Below are positions 25,617-33,387 of a stretch of 64,000 nt of DNA, one piece after another. The notes under the pieces are model-generated. The model had not been told where the DNA came from. It saw nothing but the letters and a program-made list of their open reading frames with translations, and did not search any database. Source of the stretch: Pontibacter actiniarum (GTDB taxonomy: Bacteria > Bacteroidota > Bacteroidia > Cytophagales > Hymenobacteraceae); NCBI RefSeq assembly GCF_003585765.1, contig NZ_CP021235.1, positions 3,844,001 to 3,908,000 of the forward strand, written 5' to 3'. A program made the position numbers and the translations under genes. Numbering within the stretch: the stretch's first letter is position 1; every line of letters starts with the position of its first letter.

Positions 25617-26933
25617 TTACACTGCGTCAGATAAACTGGTGAACGTAAAGTCACGGATCTTCATTGGCGGAATTAAGCTGCCGCTGATGCGCTGCGGCTT
25701 ACCAAGTGATTCCAGGTTGTTCAGCATAATCACTGGGCTTTCGTTAAAGCGGAAATTCTTCACCGGGTACATAACCTTGCCATTTTCGATATAAAACGTA
25801 CCGTCGCGGGTAAGGCCTGTGTAAAGCAGCGTTTGCGGGTCTACTGCTCGGATGTACCAGAGGCGAGTTACCAGGATACCTCGTTTGGTATTCTTGATCA
25901 TGTCCTCAATAGACTCGTTGCCGCCCTCCATGATTACGTTGCCTGGAGGCGGAACAGAAACCGCTCCCTTGTTAGAGGCCCAATAACGGGTATTGTACAG
26001 GTTCTTTACGACGCCTTTATCGATCCAGGTAACTTTCTGCTGTGGGCGGCCATCACCTGCGAAGGGAGAAGACGGTACTTCTAAATTGTTAGGATCTGAA
26101 TAAACAGTGATACGTTCGTCTATCAGCTTCTCGCCTACTTTAGTCTTGCCACCGGCTTTGCTCAGGAAACTGCGGCCTTCTTCAGCAGCACGCTGATCCA
26201 TGTTAAAGAACATGTTTTGTAGCAGGTCTATGGATGCGGCAGGCTCTAATATAACCGTATACTTGCCAGGCTCCAAGGCTTTAGCGTTACGTGAATTAGC
26301 GGCTTTATCGGCAGCTATTTGAGAGGCCTTTCCTGTATCTAGTTTGCTGATGTCGCTGTAGTCCTGCGTTACATAGCCAGAGCCGGTGCCATCATCTGTA
26401 CGCATGGTAACAGAGAAATCTACGGAAGTAGAAGGATGGTAAGCGAACAAGCCTTTGTTGTTCATCTTGGCCGTGAAGTTGGTATAGTGCTCCAGGAATC
26501 CGGCAGCAGTTAGGCCCTTGTCAGCTGCTGCTTTTATACTTTTAGCGGCGGCCTCGGCGCGATAGGCCGGGTCTACTTTGGCCGTACTGTCGAAATGCTC
26601 TTTGGTAACAATGTACTTCTGTGGGCCTAGCAGCTCGATGTACTCGGGACTTTCTGGTGCCAAACGAGCTATTTCTTCGGAACGACGAATAACCTTCTCC
26701 AGCGATTTATCATCAAACTCGTTGATGGTTGCCACACCTGAGCGCTTGCCAAAGCGCGATTCTACGGCCATCGACACGTTTTCTTCTGAGCCGCTGGTAG
26801 ATACTTCGTTTCTGGCGTAGCGGATGTTGCCGCCTACGTTGCCGTTAAGCGTGATCTCACACTCATCAGCCTTTGAAAAACTCAGCGCCTTCTTAAGTAT
26901 GGCCTGAGCTTCTTCTTTACTTAATATTGCCAT
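25617..26933 (-). CDS. TldD/PmbA family protein (TldE-like)
   Basis: A 438-residue protein of the TldD/TldE (PmbA) family. In Escherichia coli TldD and TldE form a heterodimeric metallopeptidase that degrades unfolded or modified peptides such as microcin B17 precursor and CcdA. This subunit has no HExxxH motif and is therefore the TldE-like partner. Family blocks include VESRFGKRSGVATIN, VILEPAASIDLLQNMFFN and GGNESIEDMI. It is paired with the TldD-like gene upstream, but a small cassette with a four-helix-bundle gene lies between them. No signal peptide, although the partner has one. Confidence 0.9.
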   Translation of the reverse strand: MAILSKEEAQAILKKALSFSKADECEITLNGNVGGNIRYARNEVSTSGSEENVSMAVESRFGKRSGVATINEFDDKSLEKVIRRSEEIARLAPESPEYIELLGPQKYIVTKEHFDSTAKVDPAYRAEAAAKSIKAAADKGLTAAGFLEHYTNFTAKMNNKGLFAYHPSTSVDFSVTMRTDDGTGSGYVTQDYSDISKLDTGKASQIAADKAANSRNAKALEPGKYTVILEPAASIDLLQNMFFNMDQRAAEEGRSFLSKAGGKTKVGEKLIDERITVYSDPNNLEVPSSPFAGDGRPQQKVTWIDKGVVKNLYNTRYWASNKGAVSVPPPGNVIMEGGNESIEDMIKNTKRGILVTRLWYIRAVDPQTLLYTGLTRDGTFYIENGKVMYPVKNFRFNESPVIMLNNLESLGKPQRISGSLIPPMKIRDFTFTSLSDAV

Positions 26934-26974
26934 TTTTTGATGTCTTTGCTAAACTTTAAACTGGACTACTTTAT

Positions 26975-27006
26975 CAGTTCTGAGTCTTGAGTTCTGAGTC
27001 ACGAGT
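26975..27006 (+). repeat. Left inverted repeat around the four-helix-bundle gene
   Basis: CAGTTCTGAGTCTTGAGTTC followed by TGAGTCACGAGTTG. It is inverted relative to 27370-27407 and overlaps the stop codon end of the small gene by a few bases. Confidence 0.7.
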
Positions 27007-27361
27007 TGTTCTCTTTTTGCTGAGAAGTAAGAATTATACTTTTCAGAATCTTTATCAACTCCTCGCTCTCCCCGTGTATGCTGTTGAAAGCATCTGGTTT
27101 AATATAGTCTGAGTCTTTGAGCAGGCGCAGCCAATAGCTTGTTTCTCTTGCTTCTTTTAAAGCCATACTTAGTTTGTGCCTGAAGTCAGCTTTGCTTTGT
27201 CCTCCCAGAGCTTCCTCCACGTTGGCTCCTATAGAAGTACCACTTCTTAGAACTTGCTTTGCCAATATAAACTCCCGCTGCTCCTGCGTTAGGTGCTTAT
27301 AAAGTTTGATGATGCGCAATGCGAAACTATAAGATCTGGTAGCAATGATGCTTTCAGCCAT
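26999..27361 (-). CDS. Four-helix-bundle protein (23S rRNA intervening-sequence family)
   Basis: A 120-residue protein of the family first seen encoded in intervening sequences of 23S rRNA genes. The order of helices and motifs is typical: TRSYSFALRIIKLYKHLT, REFILAKQVLRSGTSIGANV, EEALGGQSKADFRHKLSMAL and KEARETSYWLRLLKDSD. These proteins form a pentameric barrel; related Avd proteins bind nucleic acid in retroelements. Here it is not within rRNA but between two TldD-family genes, flanked by inverted GAGTCTTGAG-type repeats, which suggests a movable single-gene cassette. Its role is unknown. Confidence 0.92.
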   Translation of the reverse strand: MAESIIATRSYSFALRIIKLYKHLTQEQREFILAKQVLRSGTSIGANVEEALGGQSKADFRHKLSMALKEARETSYWLRLLKDSDYIKPDAFNSIHGESEELIKILKSIILTSQQKENNS

Positions 27362-27369
27362 AGTATAAA

Positions 27370-27407
27370 GTGTAACTCAAGACTCAGAATTCAGAACTCA
27401 TGACTCG
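27370..27407 (-). repeat. Right inverted repeat around the four-helix-bundle gene
   Basis: GTAACTCAAGACTCAGAATT followed by CAGAACTCATGACTCGCG, the inverted counterpart of 26975-27006 (shared words GAGTCTTGAGT, GAGTTCTGA and GAGTCA-GAGTT). It ends 3 bases before the TldD gene stop. Confidence 0.7.
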
Positions 27408-27409
27408 CG

Positions 27410-29056
27410 CTAAATTTTGCGCGCTGTGTTGATCACGTTCACGCCGTTGAAGCGGGTGTGGGCAGAGCCGTGAGACACTGCACTGATCTGGCTAGGCTGC
27501 CCTTTGCCGTCGAAGAACGAGCCGAACAAACGGTAGTCGCTTTCGTCGCAGGAGCCAGCGCAGGAGTTCCAGAATTCCTGGGTGTTGCTCTGGTAAGCCA
27601 CATCCTCTAGTGGTCCAACAATTTTACCGTTCTTGATCTCATGAAACGTGGTGCCACCAAACTGGAAGTTGTAACGCTGCTGGTCGATAGAGTAAGAGCC
27701 ACGGCCTGCGATGTAAATGCCTTTATCAACACCGGCAATCAGCTGATCCACGTTTTTCTTCTCTTTGCCCGGAGCCAGCGAAATGTTTGCCATACGCTGG
27801 AACTGCACGGAACTCCAGTTGTCGGCGTAGCAGCAGCCATGCGATTCTGGCTCGTCAATGATGTGTGCCTGGTCGCGGATAGCCTGGTAGTTTACCAGCA
27901 CACCGTCTTTGATCAGGTCCCACTTCTTGGTTTTCACGCCTTCATCATCCCAGCCAACATAGCCGAGTGAGCCCTTTTGTGTTTTATCTGCAAAGATGTT
28001 TACCTTATCAGAGCCATACTTAAAGTTCTTGGTTTTCCATTTATCCAATGTGGCGAAGGAAGTACCGGCGTAGTTAGCTTCGTAGCCCAACACACGGTCG
28101 AGCTCCAGCGGGTGGCCAACAGACTCGTGAATGGTAAGGCCAAGGTGGTTCGGGTCGAGCACCAGGTCATACTTGCCAGCCAGTACTGATTTTGCGGTTA
28201 ACTTCTCTTTCGCCTGCTTGGCAGCAAGGGCAGCGTCTTCCAGCATATCATAGGCGTAGCGGTAGCCATTCAGGCCAGTGCCTTCCGGACCTTTTATCTT
28301 TTCAGATGCCTTCGGAATCATATATTCCCAGCCCATGCCCATTGGTGCGCTGAGGGCCTCGCGGGTTTTGAATTTGCCAGAGGCTTTGTCTACCACTGTA
28401 ACCGTAAAGTTTGGCCAGATGCGGTGGATGTCCTGGTCGATGTAAGAACCTTCAGTAGAGGCAAAGTACTTCTGCTCGTTTACCTGGAAGAGCGCAGAGT
28501 TAACGAAGTTGGCTCCGTTTTCCATTGCCTTGGCGTTGGCAGCCAAAAGCAGGTCTGCTTTCTCGCCTACCGGCACTTCGAAAGCACTTTTCTCGATGGG
28601 CGTTTTCCAGCTAACTTCACCATAGCCTTTTACAGGTGCCAGCTGTACCGGCTCTTTCTGTAGTTTGGCATTAGCCTTGGCAATGGCCACGGCTTGCTCA
28701 GCGGCCTTGGCTACACCTTTATCTGATACATCAGAGGTAGCGGCAAAACCCCAGGTGCCGTTGGCCAGCACACGCACGCCTACACCATACGATTCGGCGT
28801 TTACGATGTTCTGCACCTGCTTTTCGCGGGTAAACACATACTGCTGCAGGTAACGGCCAATGCGTACATCGGCATAAGAGGCTCCTTTAGATTTCGCCGA
28901 GTTCAGGGCGACATCAGCCAAGCGCTTTTTAAGGGCTACATCCACAGTTTCGAGTGCTCTTTCCGGCGAAATTATATCGCCAAACACAGGAATGGATGGC
29001 AGCATTAAGCCGCCGAAGCCCAGCGCCGATAACTCAAGAAAGTTTCGTCGTTTCAA
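27410..29056 (-). CDS. TldD/PmbA family metallopeptidase (TldD-like, exported)
   Basis: Catalytic TldD-type subunit of 548 residues. The zinc motif HESVGH (310-315, HExxxH) is intact and followed by PLELDRVLGYEANYAGTSFA, as in TldD. The N-terminus MKRRNFLELSALGFGGLMLP resembles a Tat signal (RR at 3-4 followed by NFLEL), so the protein may be exported, unlike the cytoplasmic E. coli enzyme; the paired TldE-like protein has no such signal. It opens the long minus-strand gene series toward moxR. Confidence 0.92.
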   Translation of the reverse strand: MKRRNFLELSALGFGGLMLPSIPVFGDIISPERALETVDVALKKRLADVALNSAKSKGASYADVRIGRYLQQYVFTREKQVQNIVNAESYGVGVRVLANGTWGFAATSDVSDKGVAKAAEQAVAIAKANAKLQKEPVQLAPVKGYGEVSWKTPIEKSAFEVPVGEKADLLLAANAKAMENGANFVNSALFQVNEQKYFASTEGSYIDQDIHRIWPNFTVTVVDKASGKFKTREALSAPMGMGWEYMIPKASEKIKGPEGTGLNGYRYAYDMLEDAALAAKQAKEKLTAKSVLAGKYDLVLDPNHLGLTIHESVGHPLELDRVLGYEANYAGTSFATLDKWKTKNFKYGSDKVNIFADKTQKGSLGYVGWDDEGVKTKKWDLIKDGVLVNYQAIRDQAHIIDEPESHGCCYADNWSSVQFQRMANISLAPGKEKKNVDQLIAGVDKGIYIAGRGSYSIDQQRYNFQFGGTTFHEIKNGKIVGPLEDVAYQSNTQEFWNSCAGSCDESDYRLFGSFFDGKGQPSQISAVSHGSAHTRFNGVNVINTARKI

Positions 29057-29211
29057 GGTGGTAAAGGTTAGTTATAGTTAGATAAGTTTAGTTTTAGGTA
29101 ACTAATAATAGGTATTCTATTCTGCTTATCAAAGTTTCGCCTCTGGCTATAAGCTAAATAGCAGAAATTTATAGATGAACCTCCGACTGCCTTCTACCAA
29201 CCGCTGGGCAT

Positions 29212-29245
29212 AAAAAAAGCGCAAGACCTCTACAGGACTCGCGCT
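29212..29245 (-). terminator. Terminator after rlpA
   Basis: On the minus strand AGCGCGAGTCCT - gtag - AGGTCTTGCGCT is followed by TTTTTTAT. Two stem positions are mismatched. It lies 56 bases after the rlpA stop. Confidence 0.7.
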
Positions 29246-29300
29246 CTATCAATAATTGGGTACTCTGTGAAGAGGCAAGGGCTTTAGAGCCGCCTTCGCC

Positions 29301-29795
29301 TTAGTTGTTGCTGGCCAGTTCGGGCTTCACCTCTGAGGCAAAGTCATAGTCAGCAAAAGAAGCTACATCAAAAGAGAAACCGGCAGCAGAAGCCAGATCA
29401 GCCTCTGTTTCCAGTACTTCGATTTTTACATGCCCAATGCCTTTGCTGTGGAATTCGAGCTCGCGGGCTGCAGCTTCTGAAACATCAATGATGCGGTCGC
29501 CCACAAACGGGCCTCTGTCGTTGATGCGCACGATAACAGATTCGTTGTTATCGAGGTTGGTCACTTTTACCTTTGTGCCGAAAGGAAGGGTTTTGTGCGC
29601 GGCGGTCATGGCGTTTTTGTTGTAGCGCTCGCCGCTGCTCGTTTTTCTGCCGTGGTAGCGGCTCCCGTACCAGGATGCCTCTCCTTTTTGGCTTTTAAGT
29701 TTGCCTGTGTTTCCGCTGGCAAAAATAGGTTGGCCGATGCCAATAAATAGAAAAATGATCAATGAAAAAATAAAGCACTTTCTATTATGATTCAT
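29301..29795 (-). CDS. rlpA: RlpA-family septal ring lytic transglycosylase-like protein
   Basis: Exported protein of 164 residues with the double-psi beta-barrel of RlpA. EASWYGSRYHGRKTSSGERY, MTAAHKTLPFGTKVKVTN and VIVRINDRGPFVGDRIIDVS are the family blocks, with the catalytic Asp in NDRGPF. RlpA enzymes cut glycan strands lacking stem peptides at septa. The SPOR domain of longer homologues is absent. A signal peptide follows the ATG at 29795, which is preferred to an upstream in-frame start because a -7-like element lies at 29827-29820. The last 20 residues are acidic and Ala-rich. Confidence 0.88.
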   Translation of the reverse strand: MNHNRKCFIFSLIIFLFIGIGQPIFASGNTGKLKSQKGEASWYGSRYHGRKTSSGERYNKNAMTAAHKTLPFGTKVKVTNLDNNESVIVRINDRGPFVGDRIIDVSEAAARELEFHSKGIGHVKIEVLETEADLASAAGFSFDVASFADYDFASEVKPELASNN

Positions 29796-29819
29796 ATCAC
29801 TTAATAGTTGGTGAAGCCG

Positions 29820-29827
29820 CAAAATTA
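29820..29827 (-). promoter_or_regulatory. Candidate -7 element of rlpA
   Basis: TAATTTTG on the minus strand matches TAnnTTTG. No clear -33 element is seen. The implied leader is about 18 bases, which supports the ATG at 29795. The rest of the divergent spacer up to 30111 is A/T-rich and shows no gene. Confidence 0.4.
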
Positions 29828-30111
29828 CGGAATTTGTTTTTAAACGAGGCCTTTTACGCTATTATTGCTGGAAGGATGGAGGGGGATACAGGCTCAGACG
29901 CTGCATTCGCCTTAAGTCAGGTAATGAGAAAATGTGCGTTTACAGCGCGTACAGCAACATTTATGAGGTATATTCTATATGAGGAGTGACCTATAAAAAA
30001 TAATGAAAAAAAGTTCGAATTGCAAAGCCGCCGCAGCGTAAAAACCAGTAAAAAGGGGAAGTACCTGATGCTGCTTTGCTATATTCGGCTTGTTAAAAAG
30101 GAGGAGAAACT

Positions 30112-31020
30112 ATGGATTTCGGAAGGCTTTCAGACATCAGCCGTGTAGACTTTACGCTGCCACCCAACCACCCGGAAACGCTGCCGCTGTTACAGCAGTC
30201 TGGCAGCTACCTGAAGCCAGAAGTATACGTGGGCTTGCCGGTGTGGGTAAACAAAGCCTGGGTAGGCAAATACTATCCACCTAAGATGCCTGAAAAGGAA
30301 TCGCTGCAGTGGTATGCCAAGCAGTTTAACACCATAGAGCTTAACAGCACGCACTACCACATCCCCAGTCCCGACACCATCGACCGCTGGCGAAACGTGG
30401 TGCCGCACGGGTTTAAGTTCTGCCCGAAGTTTCCGCAACTTATCAGCCACGAAGCCGCCCTGCGCAGCACCCAAGATGTAACCGCTGCTTTTTGCGGAGC
30501 TATCGCTGGCCTGGAAGATAAATTAGGTAGCGCCTTTCTGCAGTTGCCTCCATACTTCGCACCCAAACAACTGGCTGACCTAGAAGCTTTTCTTGCCTTT
30601 ATACCTGAAAGCATACCTGTTACCGTAGAGTTGCGCCACGAAGGCTGGTTTACAGACAACGTAGCGAACTTAGAGCTCTTTGAGGTGCTCGAGAGGTATA
30701 AAGTCGGAACAGTATTGACCGATGTGGCCGGAAGGAGAGATGTGCTGCACATGCGGCTTACCACGCCTTCAGCTATGGTGCGTTTTGTGGGCAATGGCCT
30801 GCACCCCACCGACTATACCCGCATTGATGCCTGGGTAGAGCGGCTGGAGGAGTGGTTTGAGAATGGCCTGCGCCAGCTATACTTCTTTGTGCACGAGCCA
30901 GACAATACATTGGCCCCGGAGTTAGCCACTTACCTCATTGAGAAGCTGAATAAGGTATGCGGTTTTGATCTGAAGTTGCCGAAGAAGTATGTGCAGCCGG
31001 TGCAGGGGGAGTTGTTTTAA
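30112..31020 (+). CDS. DUF72 domain protein
   Basis: A 302-residue cytoplasmic protein with the DUF72 TIM-barrel fold. YVGLPVWVNKAWVGKYYPPK, YAKQFNTIELNSTHYHIPS and FKFCPKFPQLISHEAAL are typical, as are VELRHEGWF and FVGNGLHPTDYTRIDAW. The activity of the family is unknown; conserved acidic and aromatic residues suggest an enzyme. The start is fixed by a strong AAGGAGG site at 30099-30105, rare in this window, at the normal distance from the ATG. A bidirectional terminator follows. Confidence 0.92.
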   Translation: MDFGRLSDISRVDFTLPPNHPETLPLLQQSGSYLKPEVYVGLPVWVNKAWVGKYYPPKMPEKESLQWYAKQFNTIELNSTHYHIPSPDTIDRWRNVVPHGFKFCPKFPQLISHEAALRSTQDVTAAFCGAIAGLEDKLGSAFLQLPPYFAPKQLADLEAFLAFIPESIPVTVELRHEGWFTDNVANLELFEVLERYKVGTVLTDVAGRRDVLHMRLTTPSAMVRFVGNGLHPTDYTRIDAWVERLEEWFENGLRQLYFFVHEPDNTLAPELATYLIEKLNKVCGFDLKLPKKYVQPVQGELF

Positions 31021-31092
31021 GAGAAGGGAAGTTTATCCACATATATAAGCATAAATATGTGGGAATGTGCATAACTGCCGCCTAGAACAAGA

Positions 31093-31130
31093 AAAAGCGG
31101 CTGCCCCGATGGGGGCAGCCGCTTTTTTAT
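31093..31130. terminator. Bidirectional terminator between DUF72 and M16 genes
   Basis: Strong stem AAGCGGCTGCCCC / GGGGCAGCCGCTT with A-run before and T-run after, between convergent genes. Confidence 0.9.
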
Positions 31131-31163
31131 GATCAGCAAGTATAAATCCTGCTTTTTAAGAAA

Positions 31164-33251
31164 CTACAGCTTAAAGGTATCGTCGCTTAGGTTCTTGTTT
31201 ACCTCAACGGTTTGTACTTCAGCTTTAATTGTCTGAGGGCCAACAACAGTCTCGGTTACATAAGGAAACTTCACGCCGTTTACTTCTTTGTAATTGCCGT
31301 AAGTCTTGGTCTGTGTGATGATGCCTTGCGGCGTCTCCAGGTTATTTACCTCTTTTAAGCGCAGGCCAGTGTCTTTAGCGAAGTAATGTGTGGCTTTCTG
31401 GCCGTTTGGCTGCGTTACCTCTACTGCATAAGCTTCTGTGCCGTTTACATCTTCAACACCAGTTAACTTGGTTTTGATGCCAAGCTTGTCGTACTGCAAA
31501 GCAGGGAACAGGTTAGCCTCCAGTTTCTGTGTTTTCAACTCATCGGCAGTAAGCTCCTTGTTTACGCCTTGCATCGGCGCTTCCATTTTACCTTTGTCGC
31601 CGTTGATGATCACACGCTGCATCGGATTGTTGTTCATCAGCACCTGCATGGCAAACTTATCGTTGCCTTTCTGCTGCTGCTTAAACACCAGCGTCATGCC
31701 CTGAATGGTAGCGTTGCTTGTGATCGACACATCCTTCAGCTTCTCGATGTTCGCTTTGCCACCAATCGCCTTGATATAATCAGCAATCACTTTATCAGCC
31801 GTTAAACCAGCCGGAACGCCCATGGCTTTGCGGTCTACTTTGTTGCCTTCAGCGTTATAGTAGGTGATCTGGTTATCGTCTTTGTCGAACTTCTTCAGTT
31901 TATCAGCTATTTCAGAAGCATTACCTACAGCCAGCACGTACATTTTGTCCGGGTTGATATACTTCTGCGCCACGCGCTGTACATCGTCGGCCGTTACAGC
32001 CTCCACCTTTTTCAGGTAATTAGCATAGTAATCTTCCGGCAAGCCATAACGAGCGGTGTTGATAGCGTAAACAGCAACTGTAGCAGGGTTCTCTAGGCCA
32101 CGGCCAAAGCTACCCATTATGTAAGCCTTCGCATCGCGCAGCTCCTCGTCGCTTACGCGCTCGCTGCGGATTTTGGTAAGCTCGTTCATGAACTCTACCA
32201 CGGCACTGTCAGTCACAGCATTACGCACGTTTGCGCTGGCATTAAAGCGGCCCAATATTTCATCGTTGTTAATAGATGAATAAGCGCCGTACGTATAGCC
32301 GTGCGTTTCGCGCAGGTTCTGGAACAAACGAGAGTCCATGCCACCACCCAAAATGTTGTTCATCAGCGAAGCTGCCACGGCATCCTCAGCACCTGGCTTC
32401 AGGTCGGCAGGGTTTGTCAGAACCAAAGAACTTTGTACCGCGCTCGGGCGATCTACTATAACAACCTGCGTTTTTTCCGGGGCTTTAGGTAGTTCGAAGT
32501 TAATATCTTTTACCTCGCCTTTCTCCCACTTAGCAAACGATTTCTTCAGGAGTTTTTTCATCTCCTTCGGCGTTACGTCACCTACCACAGCCAAATATCC
32601 AATGTTTGGCTTGTAATAAGTGTTGTAGTAGTCCTGGATGTCCTGCAGGGTGATTTTGTCTACCGTCTCCTCGGTCATTACCTCCCCGTAAGGGTGATCC
32701 TTGCCGTACAGCACCATGTTGCGAGTGCGGCTGGCGATAGCATCCGGATTATCTTTAGACTGAGCCAAGCTGGCTTTCATCTGCTTTTTAATTTTGTCCA
32801 GCTCTTCTTGCGTGAACTTCGGGTTTAACAGTGCATCTGTTGTCAGGTCTACCAGCGTTGGCAGGTGTTTCTTTAAAGATGATGCGTTAAAGCCTGTAGA
32901 AGAGAAGCCAAGGTCAGCACCAATAAAGTCTACCTGCTCGTCAAACTGATCTTTGGTGCGGTTGGTCGTGCCAGTACGCATCATCTGTCCAGCAGCCTGT
33001 ACATAACCAGCTTTGTCGCCTTCCAGAATCGGATCACGGTCCAGCACCAGCGACATAGACACCACTGGCTGCTTGTGGTTTTCTACCACGTATACTTTCA
33101 GCCCGTTCTTCAGGGTAAAATGCTCATACTTGCCCAGCTCTATCTTTGGAGCCGGACCTGCAGGCGGAGGAGTAGATTGTTGTGCCTGGGCAGGCATAGC
33201 GCATAGTAACGCCAGCGCCAGAAATGCTGCACTATATATTTTCTTTATCAT
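31164..33251 (-). CDS. M16-family peptidase subunit lacking the zinc motif
   Basis: Periplasmic M16 (insulinase-type) protein of 695 residues with a cleaved signal ending AQAQ. The site of HxxEH reads YVQAA (83-87), so zinc binding is lost. The C-terminal M16 half keeps SRLFQNLRETHGYTYGAYSS, the Arg/Tyr pair needed for substrate binding in heterodimeric M16B enzymes. Residues about 480-695 form an extra domain resembling LolA/LolB-type lipoprotein carriers (VFKQQQKGNDKFAMQVLMNN). It lies 136 bases after the active subunit gene on the same strand; the spacer is filled with repeats. Confidence 0.9.
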   Translation of the reverse strand: MIKKIYSAAFLALALLCAMPAQAQQSTPPPAGPAPKIELGKYEHFTLKNGLKVYVVENHKQPVVSMSLVLDRDPILEGDKAGYVQAAGQMMRTGTTNRTKDQFDEQVDFIGADLGFSSTGFNASSLKKHLPTLVDLTTDALLNPKFTQEELDKIKKQMKASLAQSKDNPDAIASRTRNMVLYGKDHPYGEVMTEETVDKITLQDIQDYYNTYYKPNIGYLAVVGDVTPKEMKKLLKKSFAKWEKGEVKDINFELPKAPEKTQVVIVDRPSAVQSSLVLTNPADLKPGAEDAVAASLMNNILGGGMDSRLFQNLRETHGYTYGAYSSINNDEILGRFNASANVRNAVTDSAVVEFMNELTKIRSERVSDEELRDAKAYIMGSFGRGLENPATVAVYAINTARYGLPEDYYANYLKKVEAVTADDVQRVAQKYINPDKMYVLAVGNASEIADKLKKFDKDDNQITYYNAEGNKVDRKAMGVPAGLTADKVIADYIKAIGGKANIEKLKDVSITSNATIQGMTLVFKQQQKGNDKFAMQVLMNNNPMQRVIINGDKGKMEAPMQGVNKELTADELKTQKLEANLFPALQYDKLGIKTKLTGVEDVNGTEAYAVEVTQPNGQKATHYFAKDTGLRLKEVNNLETPQGIITQTKTYGNYKEVNGVKFPYVTETVVGPQTIKAEVQTVEVNKNLSDDTFKL

Positions 33252-33270
33252 AATTGTTCTCTTTTAAAAT

Positions 33271-33385
33271 GGACACAAGTAGCAAGACGCAGGACACAAG
33301 ATTCTTCAGGTCATGTAACTTTTCTAATACACCGCAAATCGGAAGTCTAGCGTCTAATATCTTATGTCTAAAATCTAAACTAAAC
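33271..33385. repeat. GACACAAG / GTCTAA short-word repeats
   Basis: GGACACAAGTAGCAAGACGC then AGGACACAAGATTC (33271-33304), and later GTCTAGCGTCTAATATCTTA and TGTCTAAAATCTAAAC (33347-33382). Same words as at 21926-21951. Lies between the two M16 genes. Confidence 0.6.
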
Positions 33386-33387
33386 GT

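Noticed and set aside
26999-27361. Four-helix-bundle gene as evidence of a 23S rRNA intervening sequence or diversity-generating retroelement
   Set aside because: No rRNA sequence, reverse transcriptase or template repeat is found in the window.
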